Assembly (NCBI GenBank): GCA_043806735.1
Contig: JAZDGR010000121.1
Location: forward strand, 1-6,480
Length of the DNA: 6,480 nucleotides
Direction of reading: 5' to 3'
Source: QYOJ01 sp043806735
Lineage (GTDB): Bacteria > Bacteroidota > Bacteroidia > Bacteroidales > FEN-979
Positions 1-5,867 of this stretch are shown here, piece after piece. Numbering within the stretch: position 1 is the first letter of the stretch; each line of letters opens with the position of its first letter. Both the position numbers and the translations under genes were made by a program. The notes under the pieces are model-generated. The model saw only the letters and a list, made by a program, of their open reading frames with translations. It did not search any database and had not been told where the DNA came from.

Positions 1-809
1 GCTTCGGCTTCATCACGCAGCACATCAAACTCAGCCGTCAGGATAAATGCCGGAGGCAACCCGCTGAGATCTTCCGCCAAGATCGGAGAAACCAGAGGAT
101 TCATTACATCTTCAGGCATCTGAATATACTGGTTGATATACCATTTCATCAGCTCCACCGGTAACCAGATCCCGGTTCCGAAATCACGGTACGACCGGTT
201 TTCAAAGTCAGTCAGGTTGGTCGCCGGACAAATCAGCAACTGGAAAACCAAGGGGGGGCCTTTGCGGGTTTTCGAGAGTTGGGCAAGCACCGCTGCCATA
301 TTGCCTCCAGCACTGTCACCGCCAACCGCAATGCGGGCAGGTTCAGCCCCGATTTCTGCTGCATGCAAGGCAAGCCATTGTAAAACAGCATAGCCCTCTT
401 CAAGAGCTACGGGAAATTTACATTCCGGTGCCAGTCGATAATCCACGGATACGATGATGCAGTGAGCTCCGTGACATAAAGCACCACACAACGGATCGAA
501 CTCGCGGGCCTTCCCAACCACCCATCCTCCGCCATGAAAGTAAATCAGGACCGGAAACGGGCCCTCTCCGGACGGGGTGAATATTCTGAGCGGAATCGAT
601 CCGTAAGGACCCGGAATCTCGTTCTCTGAAGGGATTATTTCCAACGCGCTTCGGCTCATGAACGCATCGACAATGTTGCGTTCACGTGCAAGTTGAGGAG
701 TTAAATCTGCAAGCGGAGGAAGTTCGGCAACAGCGATGGCTGTCAGGAACTGGATGGCCTGGGGGTCCAGTTCCCCTTCCGTGTAGGTTGGATAAGAAGG
801 GGTTTCCAT
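1..809 (-). CDS. alpha/beta hydrolase, hormone-sensitive-lipase (HSL)-type esterase, 3' end beyond window
   Basis: I translated this frame by hand; it stays open for 269 codons from ATG at 809 to the left edge. Residues 87-96 end in the HGGGW oxyanion-hole motif (92-96) typical of HSL/family IV esterases. GDSAGGN follows at 164-170, with nucleophile Ser166. The DYRLAPE segment (123-129) is also typical. Near the edge, the DVLRDEAE stretch supplies the likely catalytic Asp262. The catalytic His and roughly the last 40-50 residues lie outside, since the family is usually about 300-320 residues. There is no signal peptide, so a cytoplasmic carboxylesterase acting on short acyl esters is likely; the substrate is unknown. 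The start is constrained: an in-frame TAA, the stop of the upstream lipoprotein gene, lies only 9 bp before it. No clear Shine-Dalgarno site is visible. The 9-bp gap suggests co-transcription with the lipoprotein gene. A run of seven C on the coding strand (252-258) encodes Pro185-Pro186. Confidence 0.9.
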   Translation of the reverse strand, partial: METPSYPTYTEGELDPQAIQFLTAIAVAELPPLADLTPQLARERNIVDAFMSRSALEIIPSENEIPGPYGSIPLRIFTPSGEGPFPVLIYFHGGGWVVGKAREFDPLCGALCHGAHCIIVSVDYRLAPECKFPVALEEGYAVLQWLALHAAEIGAEPARIAVGGDSAGGNMAAVLAQLSKTRKGPPLVFQLLICPATNLTDFENRSYRDFGTGIWLPVELMKWYINQYIQMPEDVMNPLVSPILAEDLSGLPPAFILTAEFDVLRDEAE

Positions 810-818
810 GGATCGTGG

Positions 819-1649
819 TTACCTGTCGAGGAGTTCAAAGCGGTCTTCTTCCACCGGGACAAACGACCTTCTGAACCGGTTGTAATGATAATAAACCGGC
901 GTTTCGTATCCCTGCGGAAGGTGGTATGCAATGTATTGATTCAAAAAGAAGTCGTAAAGATAGCTCGCATGGATCTTCCCCAGATATCCCGCCATATCGT
1001 AAATTCCGCTGAGGGCAAGCGAATCGATCCGGTAATGGTATTGAACATTGAGGCTGAAAGGGTCAATCCCGAAATTCCCTGCCACATCATCGTTAGCCAT
1101 GTGAGAGGTGTAGAGTGCCGTTCTGGATCCTTTGGAACTGTTCAGTTTGCTGAGTTCTAGCCACACGGAAACATCGACCGCATTCAGCTCAAATCGTTTA
1201 ATGAAAAGGGTATCAGAGAAATATTCCTCATCTTCATACGGGTATGTGTATTCATCCACCTGCAACTGGGCTATGTTGACCACGTAGGACTGTGGTTGCT
1301 GCATCAGGAAAGAATCTACCGCCGAATCGAGGTAGACCGTAAAATGCAACCTGCGCAATTCGTCGAGAAAGTTGTTCATATAGATCTCCAGGAAGGTCGA
1401 ATCACTGAGGTACTGTACGAAATCGCTTGACCAGAACAGGGCGGAATCCTGCTGGGCTTCATTCATGTCGGCAAACCCATCAATCCGCTCCCCTTTGTGA
1501 TTGTATTTATAGAGAAAATCAGGGGCCATCACAAGCAGGTTGAAATCGGGCGGAGATTTGTGAAATTCTTGAGCCAGCTTGTATTCCGGCGTACAGGAAC
1601 CGAGTAGAATAACCAGGGTCAGGAAAGAAACCACGGAAAAAATCTTCAT
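819..1649 (-). CDS. putative lipoprotein of unknown function
   Basis: This 276-residue protein begins with a lipoprotein signal: K2, a hydrophobic stretch at 4-16, then the lipobox LGSC with acylated Cys19. The residues after Cys (TPEYK) carry only one early acidic residue and do not resemble the strong acidic surface-export signal of Bacteroidota lipoproteins, so a periplasm-facing anchor is my guess. The mature part has no transmembrane segment and is rich in Tyr, Asp and Phe, with mixed alpha/beta character. I do not recognise a domain and assign no function. The ATG at 1649 is immediately preceded by AGGAG with only one base of spacing, too close for a normal Shine-Dalgarno site. It lies 29 bp after the flavodiiron gene and 9 bp before the hydrolase gene, on the same strand, so it probably belongs to the same transcript. 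Its stop TAA is in frame with the hydrolase start. Confidence 0.85.
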   Translation of the reverse strand: MKIFSVVSFLTLVILLGSCTPEYKLAQEFHKSPPDFNLLVMAPDFLYKYNHKGERIDGFADMNEAQQDSALFWSSDFVQYLSDSTFLEIYMNNFLDELRRLHFTVYLDSAVDSFLMQQPQSYVVNIAQLQVDEYTYPYEDEEYFSDTLFIKRFELNAVDVSVWLELSKLNSSKGSRTALYTSHMANDDVAGNFGIDPFSLNVQYHYRIDSLALSGIYDMAGYLGKIHASYLYDFFLNQYIAYHLPQGYETPVYYHYNRFRRSFVPVEEDRFELLDR

Positions 1650-1655
1650 ACTCCT

Positions 1656-1667
1656 AAAACTAGTTTT
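1656..1667. repeat. 12-bp perfect palindrome between flavodiiron and lipoprotein genes
   Basis: AAAACTAGTTTT is a perfect dyad that ends 7 bp before the lipoprotein start codon. It has no loop and is AT-rich, so it would make a poor terminator. It could be an operator half-site pair or chance. Function is not supported beyond the symmetry itself. Confidence 0.3.
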
Positions 1668-1678
1668 TCCATTTTTTA

Positions 1679-2923
1679 TTATTTCTTCTCCGGATTCTCC
1701 TGTTCCCGGGAACTACTGTGCATCTGGTCGCCAAAAGCTTTTCCGAACTCCCGGCATTGACGGATAGTCTCTTTGTGGGGAGTAAATTTCACCATCAGGC
1801 CTTCACAAACCACATTCAATCGAAGGTTCTCCATTACCGAATCGATGATACGGGCTGCCTCGCCGCTCCAACCGTAAGACCCGAAGGAGGCAGCCGGTTT
1901 GTTCCGGTCCCGGATGGGATTGATCAGTGCAAACACCTGGTAGACGGGCATCAGGATATTCTGGTTGAAGGTGGGGCTGCCCAGGATGATGCCTGCCGCT
2001 TCGATGATCTTTTGCTCCAGCACAGGCAGTTCCATCTTCTCGATATCGCACAGATCCACCTCGAAATCGCCAGCCATCCGGATGCCCCGGGCGATCTCTT
2101 CCGCGATCAGGCCAGTATTCTGATAAGCCGAAACGTAAGCAATGAGAATGCGGTTTGGGACCGGAAAGTCAAGCGCTTCGTTTGCATATTGTTCCGAAAG
2201 ATCGACATACTTTTTCCAGTTTTTCCGCAGGATCGGGCCATGTCCCGGACAAATTACCTCCACCGGCAAAGGACGGATCCGGCAGATCGCCTGGATCATG
2301 AATTTACTGTATGGCTTCATGATCACATGGAAATAATAGCGGAAGGCGTCGTCAAAGTCCCCTACCCTGTCGTCAAACATTTCGGGGTGGGTATAATGAC
2401 AGCCAAACGAATCACAGGTAAAAAGCACACGGTCCTCAACAAACCAGGTATAGATGGAATCGGGCCAATGCAGGTTGGGAGCCCCGATAAATTTCAGGGT
2501 TTTATTTCCCAGGTCGAGGGTTTGGCCGTCTTTTACAATCAGGTGAGGAAACTCGCTGCCAAGTTGATCTTTCAGGTAACGAATGGCATTTCCGCTCCCG
2601 ACGACCGTAACATTAGGCGCTATTTTCAACAGTTCGCCCAGCGTACCGGAGTGGTCGGGCTCCGTATGATTCATCACAACATACCTGATCTCTTCGGGAT
2701 TGACCACCCGGCGGATCTTGGCAAAGTAGGGTTCACGGAATTTTGCCTTCGTTGTATCGATGATCGTTTTTTTCGCCGCGTTGATGAAGTAGGAATTATA
2801 AGTCGTCCCATACTTGGTCTCCATCACCACGTCGAACGTCACCAGTTCCGGGTCCAGCACCCCGATCCAGAAGACATCGCTGGTCACCTCCAGGATCGTG
2901 TCATTATTGCCATCAATTGCCAT
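1679..2923 (-). CDS. flavodiiron protein (class A FprA/ROO-type oxygen or NO reductase)
   Basis: The 414-residue length and two-domain layout fit class A flavodiiron proteins. These cytoplasmic enzymes reduce O2 to water and/or NO to N2O with electrons usually delivered by rubredoxin. The N-terminal metallo-beta-lactamase-like domain (about 1-250) carries every diiron ligand: His86, Glu88 and Asp90 in HTEPDH, then His152, Asp171 and His228 in PGHGP. The C-terminal flavodoxin domain (about 257-400) begins RILIAYVSAYQNTG, an FMN-phosphate loop, and continues with GSPTFNQN (315-322) and FGSYGWSGEA (347-356), both typical of the family. No rubredoxin or NADH-oxidoreductase domain is fused, and no rubredoxin gene is in the window. 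The tail (about 400-414) is polar and disordered-looking. The ATG at 2923 is the only usable start: a TAA lies directly upstream in frame. Two more ATGs 10 and 20 bp upstream are in other frames. O2 versus NO preference cannot be read from the sequence. Confidence 0.95.
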   Translation of the reverse strand: MAIDGNNDTILEVTSDVFWIGVLDPELVTFDVVMETKYGTTYNSYFINAAKKTIIDTTKAKFREPYFAKIRRVVNPEEIRYVVMNHTEPDHSGTLGELLKIAPNVTVVGSGNAIRYLKDQLGSEFPHLIVKDGQTLDLGNKTLKFIGAPNLHWPDSIYTWFVEDRVLFTCDSFGCHYTHPEMFDDRVGDFDDAFRYYFHVIMKPYSKFMIQAICRIRPLPVEVICPGHGPILRKNWKKYVDLSEQYANEALDFPVPNRILIAYVSAYQNTGLIAEEIARGIRMAGDFEVDLCDIEKMELPVLEQKIIEAAGIILGSPTFNQNILMPVYQVFALINPIRDRNKPAASFGSYGWSGEAARIIDSVMENLRLNVVCEGLMVKFTPHKETIRQCREFGKAFGDQMHSSSREQENPEKK

Positions 2924-2943
2924 TTATTGCCATTTATTGCCAT
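2901..2943 (-). repeat. 10-bp tandem repeat over the flavodiiron start codon
   Basis: On the coding strand an initial ATG is followed by four 10-bp units: GCAATAAATG, GCAATAAATG, GCAATTGATG and GCAATAATGA. The first two are identical and the last two are diverged and lie inside the coding sequence, encoding residues just after Met1. The repeats place ATGs at 2943, 2933 and 2923, one in each reading frame. Only 2923 opens the long frame; the 2933 frame ends after 6 codons and the 2943 frame after about 19. Confidence 0.85.
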
Positions 2944-2954
2944 GAATAATCTCT

Positions 2955-2982
2955 CTGTTCACTGTTCACTGTTCACTTTTCA
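2955..2982. repeat. 7-bp tandem repeat, CTGTTCA type, in the parC-flavodiiron spacer
   Basis: Three perfect copies of CTGTTCA (2955-2975, plus-strand reading) are followed by one variant, CTTTTCA. The array starts 5 bp beyond the parC stop codon in the direction of transcription. Read from the coding strand it supplies TGA triplets, so reading frames leaving parC terminate quickly. It belongs to the same broad class of heptamers found inside the parC 3' end and upstream of parC. Confidence 0.85.
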
Positions 2983-2986
2983 CTAA

Positions 2987-5719
2987 CTAAAGCTCCAGCT
3001 CCATCTGCTTCCCGTCGCCGGTTTCTGGTTGCTGGTTGCCGGGGACTGGTGACTGGTGATTGGTGACTGGGGACTGGTTGCCGGTTGCCGGTTGCTTGTT
3101 GCTGGTTGCCGGTTTCGGTTTTTTAGTCTCGGCCTTTGCGCCTTGAACCTTGCGCCTAGAACCTTGAACCTCTGACTTTGAACCTTGAACCTCACTGCCA
3201 ACTGCCAACTGCCCACTGCCAACTTCCTCCTCCATCCACACCAGCTTCTTCACCGGATAATTGGTCAGCCGTTTGCCCTTGGCTTTGTAGCTTTTCACCC
3301 CGATAAACCCGGCCACACTGATCATCTCTTCTTCCGACCCTTTGGTTTTCTGCTTCATGTCGAAGAGAACCTGTAACCTGGGCAAAGGATCCGTGCTTAG
3401 GGAAACAAAATTATCATCCCTGTCGATAAACTCCAGCTTCTTGTCGGACAGCTCCACCTGAAACCTCTTTATAAAGTATAGTTTTGCATCAGCATCCTGG
3501 TAAATGACCGAATAGATCCGTTTCGGATCATATTTTTCGATCCGCAACATATCCTCGTCAAAGTGGGTGGAGAGGTCGAAGGAGGTGAGTCGGAAGGTCC
3601 CTGACCGGTTAAAGGTGATGATCTTATCCGAACCCGAGAAGGCTCCGAGCAGGATTCCGCGTTCTTCGGTGTTGAGCCGCAGCACGGTGTCGTCGTACCA
3701 GATGTTGAGCGACCCCAGCGTTGAAACGCCTTCCTGACGGATCTCGATCTTTTTGACCGGATTTTTGGTCAGGGTATTGCCGATGGAACTCCTGCCCTTG
3801 ATGGCAAGTCCGGCAAAATCGTAATCGAAGGAAATCTTTTTAAGCCTGGGTTTGGGTTTCAGATCTACCTTCACCACTTCCGCTTCCCCGTTTGGGTTGG
3901 CCGAGAAATAGAGCACCCTGGATCCGGGGGTACCTTTGGTCAGATGGTACTCTTTATCGCGCGTCACGCCGGGAACGGCAAACCGCTTCACCATGATCTT
4001 CCCGTTCTTCCCGTCGCGATAGATGACATTGTAAACCGTACGCGTGTCGTTCTTCTTATACACCTGGATATGGATGAGGTTTTCTCCCACAAATACCTTG
4101 TCAACCACCTTGGTAACCATAAAGGTTCCGTCTTCCCTGAAGACGATGATATCATCAATATCAGAGCAATCACATATGTAATCATCCTTACGGAGGGAAG
4201 TTCCGGCAAAGCCCTCTGCACGGTTAACATACAGCTTCTGGGTTGCTGCTGCAACTTTCACGGCTTCAATGGTATCGAAGTTACGGAGCTCTGTCTGACG
4301 CTCCCGGTTTTTGCCGTATTTCTTCCGGATCTGCCGGAAATAGTCGATCGCAAAATCGATCAGGTGTTCCAGGTGATTCTGTACCTCTTTCATCTCCATC
4401 CGGATGCCGTTTATCACCTCATCGGTCTTGTTCGAATTGAACTTTGAGATCCGCTCGATGGGGATTTTCCGGAGCCGTTGAATATCTTCGGGGGATACCG
4501 GCCTGATAAACAGGTATTCAAAGGGTTTCATCCCTTTCCGGATGGCCTTGTCGATCTCTTCGTCGGTCTTGCATTTCTTGATCAGCTCGTAGACCTCCTG
4601 TTCGATGAAGATCTTCTCCACGGATGCATAATGAAGCTGTGAGTTAAGCTCCTCCAGCCTGATCTCCAGTTCTTTCCGGAGAAGCTCCGCCGTATGGGCA
4701 GTGGAGATCTTCAGGATTTCGGTTACCCCGAGGAATCTCGGTTTCCCCTCTTCGATCACGCAGGAGTTAGCCGAGATCGGGACTTCGCATTGGGTAAAGG
4801 CAAAGAGTGCATCCATCGTGGTATCGGGCGACACCCCGGGCGCCAGGTGGATGAGGATCTCCACATCTTTTGCCGTGTTGTCGTCGATCTTCCGGATCTT
4901 GATCTTCCCCTTGTCATTGGCAGAGAGGATGGAGTCAATAACCGATTCGGTAGTGGTGCCGAACGGGATCTGGGTGATCACCAGGGTCTTTTTGTCGAGT
5001 TGACTGATCTTCGCCCTCAACCGGACCTTCCCTCCTCTCACTCCGTCGTTGTACCTGGAAACATCGGCCAGTCCTCCCGTCGGGAAATCCGGAAAGAGTT
5101 CAAACTCTTTCCCCTGAAGAATCCGGATAGAGGCATCTATCAGTTCGTTAAAATTGTGGGGGAGGATTTTTGAGGCCAATCCCACCGCGATGCCTTCGAT
5201 GCTCGATGCCAGCAACAGGGGGAATTTGACCGGGAGGGAAACCGGCTCTTTATTCCTGCCGTCGTAGGACGCTTTCCAGGTAGTGGTTTTGGGATTGAAA
5301 GCAACTTCCAAGGCAAATTTCGAAAGCCGCGCCTCGATGTACCTCGGCGCGGCTGCGCTGTCGCCGGTATGGATATTGCCCCAGTTCCCCTGGGTATCGA
5401 TCAGCAGATCTTTCTGGCCGATCTGCACCAAGGCATCCCCAATGGAGGCATCTCCGTGGGGATGGTATTTCATGGTATGCCCGATGATGTTGGCGACTTT
5501 GTTGAACCGGCCATCGTCCAGCTCTTTCATGGCGTGGAGCAGCCGGCGCTGGACCGGTTTCAACCCATCCTGGATCTCCGGAACTGCCCGTTCCAGGATC
5601 ACGTAGGAGGCGTAGTCGAGAAACCAGCTCTGGTACATGGCATCCAGGTGAACCGCCTCCCGCAGTTTCCCGGATTCCAGCTCGGGGTGTTCGCCGTTTA
5701 GATTATGCTCTTCAGACAA
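2987..5719 (-). CDS. parC: DNA topoisomerase IV subunit A (Bacteroidota-type ParC)
   Basis: This 910-residue protein is the DNA breakage-reunion subunit of topoisomerase IV, which works with ParE to decatenate and relax DNA. The catalytic domain spans about 29-480, with the conserved QDGLKPVQRRLLHAM segment (50-64), HPHGD (86-90), and the active-site pair Arg126-Tyr127 in the AAPRY motif. Residues about 510-830 form the repeated-blade C-terminal DNA-wrapping domain. I see no GyrA box, which favours ParC over GyrA. At the fluoroquinolone positions the usual Ser is Ala91 and the acidic residue is Asp95. The start is TTG at 5719: no ATG lies upstream in frame before a TGA at 5777-5779, and the first internal ATG (Met28) would cut the family's N-terminal extension. 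No Shine-Dalgarno site is visible. Residues about 832-904 are encoded by 7-bp repeats and form heptapeptide repeats, followed by a short acidic end MELEL. parE is not in the window. GyrA is a less likely alternative. Confidence 0.93.
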   Translation of the reverse strand: MSEEHNLNGEHPELESGKLREAVHLDAMYQSWFLDYASYVILERAVPEIQDGLKPVQRRLLHAMKELDDGRFNKVANIIGHTMKYHPHGDASIGDALVQIGQKDLLIDTQGNWGNIHTGDSAAAPRYIEARLSKFALEVAFNPKTTTWKASYDGRNKEPVSLPVKFPLLLASSIEGIAVGLASKILPHNFNELIDASIRILQGKEFELFPDFPTGGLADVSRYNDGVRGGKVRLRAKISQLDKKTLVITQIPFGTTTESVIDSILSANDKGKIKIRKIDDNTAKDVEILIHLAPGVSPDTTMDALFAFTQCEVPISANSCVIEEGKPRFLGVTEILKISTAHTAELLRKELEIRLEELNSQLHYASVEKIFIEQEVYELIKKCKTDEEIDKAIRKGMKPFEYLFIRPVSPEDIQRLRKIPIERISKFNSNKTDEVINGIRMEMKEVQNHLEHLIDFAIDYFRQIRKKYGKNRERQTELRNFDTIEAVKVAAATQKLYVNRAEGFAGTSLRKDDYICDCSDIDDIIVFREDGTFMVTKVVDKVFVGENLIHIQVYKKNDTRTVYNVIYRDGKNGKIMVKRFAVPGVTRDKEYHLTKGTPGSRVLYFSANPNGEAEVVKVDLKPKPRLKKISFDYDFAGLAIKGRSSIGNTLTKNPVKKIEIRQEGVSTLGSLNIWYDDTVLRLNTEERGILLGAFSGSDKIITFNRSGTFRLTSFDLSTHFDEDMLRIEKYDPKRIYSVIYQDADAKLYFIKRFQVELSDKKLEFIDRDDNFVSLSTDPLPRLQVLFDMKQKTKGSEEEMISVAGFIGVKSYKAKGKRLTNYPVKKLVWMEEEVGSGQLAVGSEVQGSKSEVQGSRRKVQGAKAETKKPKPATSNKQPATGNQSPVTNHQSPVPGNQQPETGDGKQMELEL
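3018..3115. repeat. 14-unit 7-bp repeat (CTGGTTG/CTGGTGA type) inside the parC 3' end
   Basis: Fourteen consecutive heptamers fill 98 bp exactly. In plus-strand reading they are CCGGTTT, CTGGTTG twice, CCGGGGA, CTGGTGA twice, TTGGTGA, CTGGGGA, CTGGTTG, CCGGTTG twice, CTTGTTG, CTGGTTG and CCGGTTT. They encode ParC residues of about 869-901, seen as the period-7 peptides PATSNKQ (870-876), PATGNQS, PVTNHQS, PVPGNQQ and PETGDGK (898-904). Confidence 0.95.
3134..3189. repeat. 8-unit 7-bp repeat (CCTTGAA type) inside the parC 3' end
   Basis: Eight heptamers occur in plus-strand reading: CTTTGCG, CCTTGAA, CCTTGCG, CCTAGAA, CCTTGAA, CCTCTGA, CTTTGAA and CCTTGAA. On the coding strand the unit is a GGTTCAA permutation. 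They encode the basic heptapeptides VQGSKSE (844-850), VQGSRRK (851-857) and VQGAKAE (858-864). Confidence 0.92.
3194..3224. repeat. 7-bp repeat (ACTGCCA type) at the start of the ParC repeat tail
   Basis: Units are ACTGCCA, ACTGCCA, ACTGCCC and ACTGCCA followed by a partial ACT. They encode ParC residues of about 832-842. The array is nearly a reverse complement of the array at 5726-5755 just upstream of the parC start. Confidence 0.92.
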
Positions 5720-5725
5720 AGTTGG

Positions 5726-5755
5726 TTGGCAGTTGGCAGTTGGCAGTTGGCAGTT
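5726..5755. repeat. 7-bp repeat (TTGGCAG type) directly upstream of parC
   Basis: Four perfect copies of TTGGCAG (5726-5753, plus-strand reading) plus a partial TT. A truncated TTGG at 5722-5725 brings the repeat to within about 3 bp of the parC TTG start codon. On the coding strand the unit reads CTGCCAA, so the parC leader consists of this repeat and carries no purine-rich ribosome site. Confidence 0.95.
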
Positions 5756-5774
5756 TCGTGAAACATGAATTACT

Positions 5775-5802
5775 ATTCACTAATCGCCACTCGCCACTTG
5801 AT
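5775..5802. repeat. degenerate 7-bp repeat (CGCCACT type) in the parC leader
   Basis: In plus-strand reading the phase-7 units are ATTCACT, AATCGCC, ACTCGCC and ACTTGAT, including two adjacent copies of TCGCCAC (5784-5797). Degeneracy is higher than in the other blocks, but the 7-bp register is clear. It lies between the probable -7 box and the TTGGCAG array. Confidence 0.6.
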
Positions 5803-5810
5803 TTGAAGCA

Positions 5811-5818
5811 CAAAGTTA
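5811..5818 (-). promoter_or_regulatory. probable -7 box of the parC promoter
   Basis: On the minus strand the sequence reads TAACTTTG, an exact match to the Bacteroidota -7 consensus TAnnTTTG. I see no convincing TTTG-type -33 element about 20 bp upstream, so the call rests on the -7 box and its position in the lruC-parC spacer. A start site a few bases downstream would give parC a leader of about 85 nt, which would contain both 7-bp repeat blocks. Confidence 0.5.
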
Positions 5819-5867
5819 GTATTTCCCTGAAAAGCGGAGTGAGGTGTTTATAAAATTATCGTTTGTT

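Larger units (their letters stand above)
5720..5867. other. intergenic region between the LruC-domain gene and parC
   Basis: This 148-bp spacer holds the parC -7 box and two heptamer repeat blocks. I find no GC-rich hairpin followed by T residues after the LruC-domain stop, so no intrinsic terminator can be called. No short open frame here looks coding. Confidence 0.7.

Noticed and set aside
133..393. Plus-strand open frame of 86 codons
   Set aside because: It is antisense to the hydrolase, whose HGGGW and GDSAGGN motifs show the minus strand is coding.
1656..1680. Intrinsic terminator after the flavodiiron gene
   Set aside because: The only dyad is AT-rich without a loop, and the T-rich run is on the plus strand, so it does not fit termination of minus-strand transcripts.
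1718..2986. Plus-strand open frame of 422 codons opposite the flavodiiron gene
   Set aside because: The minus-strand frame encodes a clear flavodiiron protein with all ligands; the antisense translation shows no recognisable domain and follows from codon bias of the real gene.
3018..3224. Possible CRISPR array
   Set aside because: Units are 7 bp, contiguous and without spacers, and they lie within an intact coding sequence.
3944..4447. Plus-strand open frame of 167 codons opposite parC, with others at 4694-5173 and 5369-5701
   Set aside because: All lie inside the conserved ParC coding region on the other strand and have no family features.
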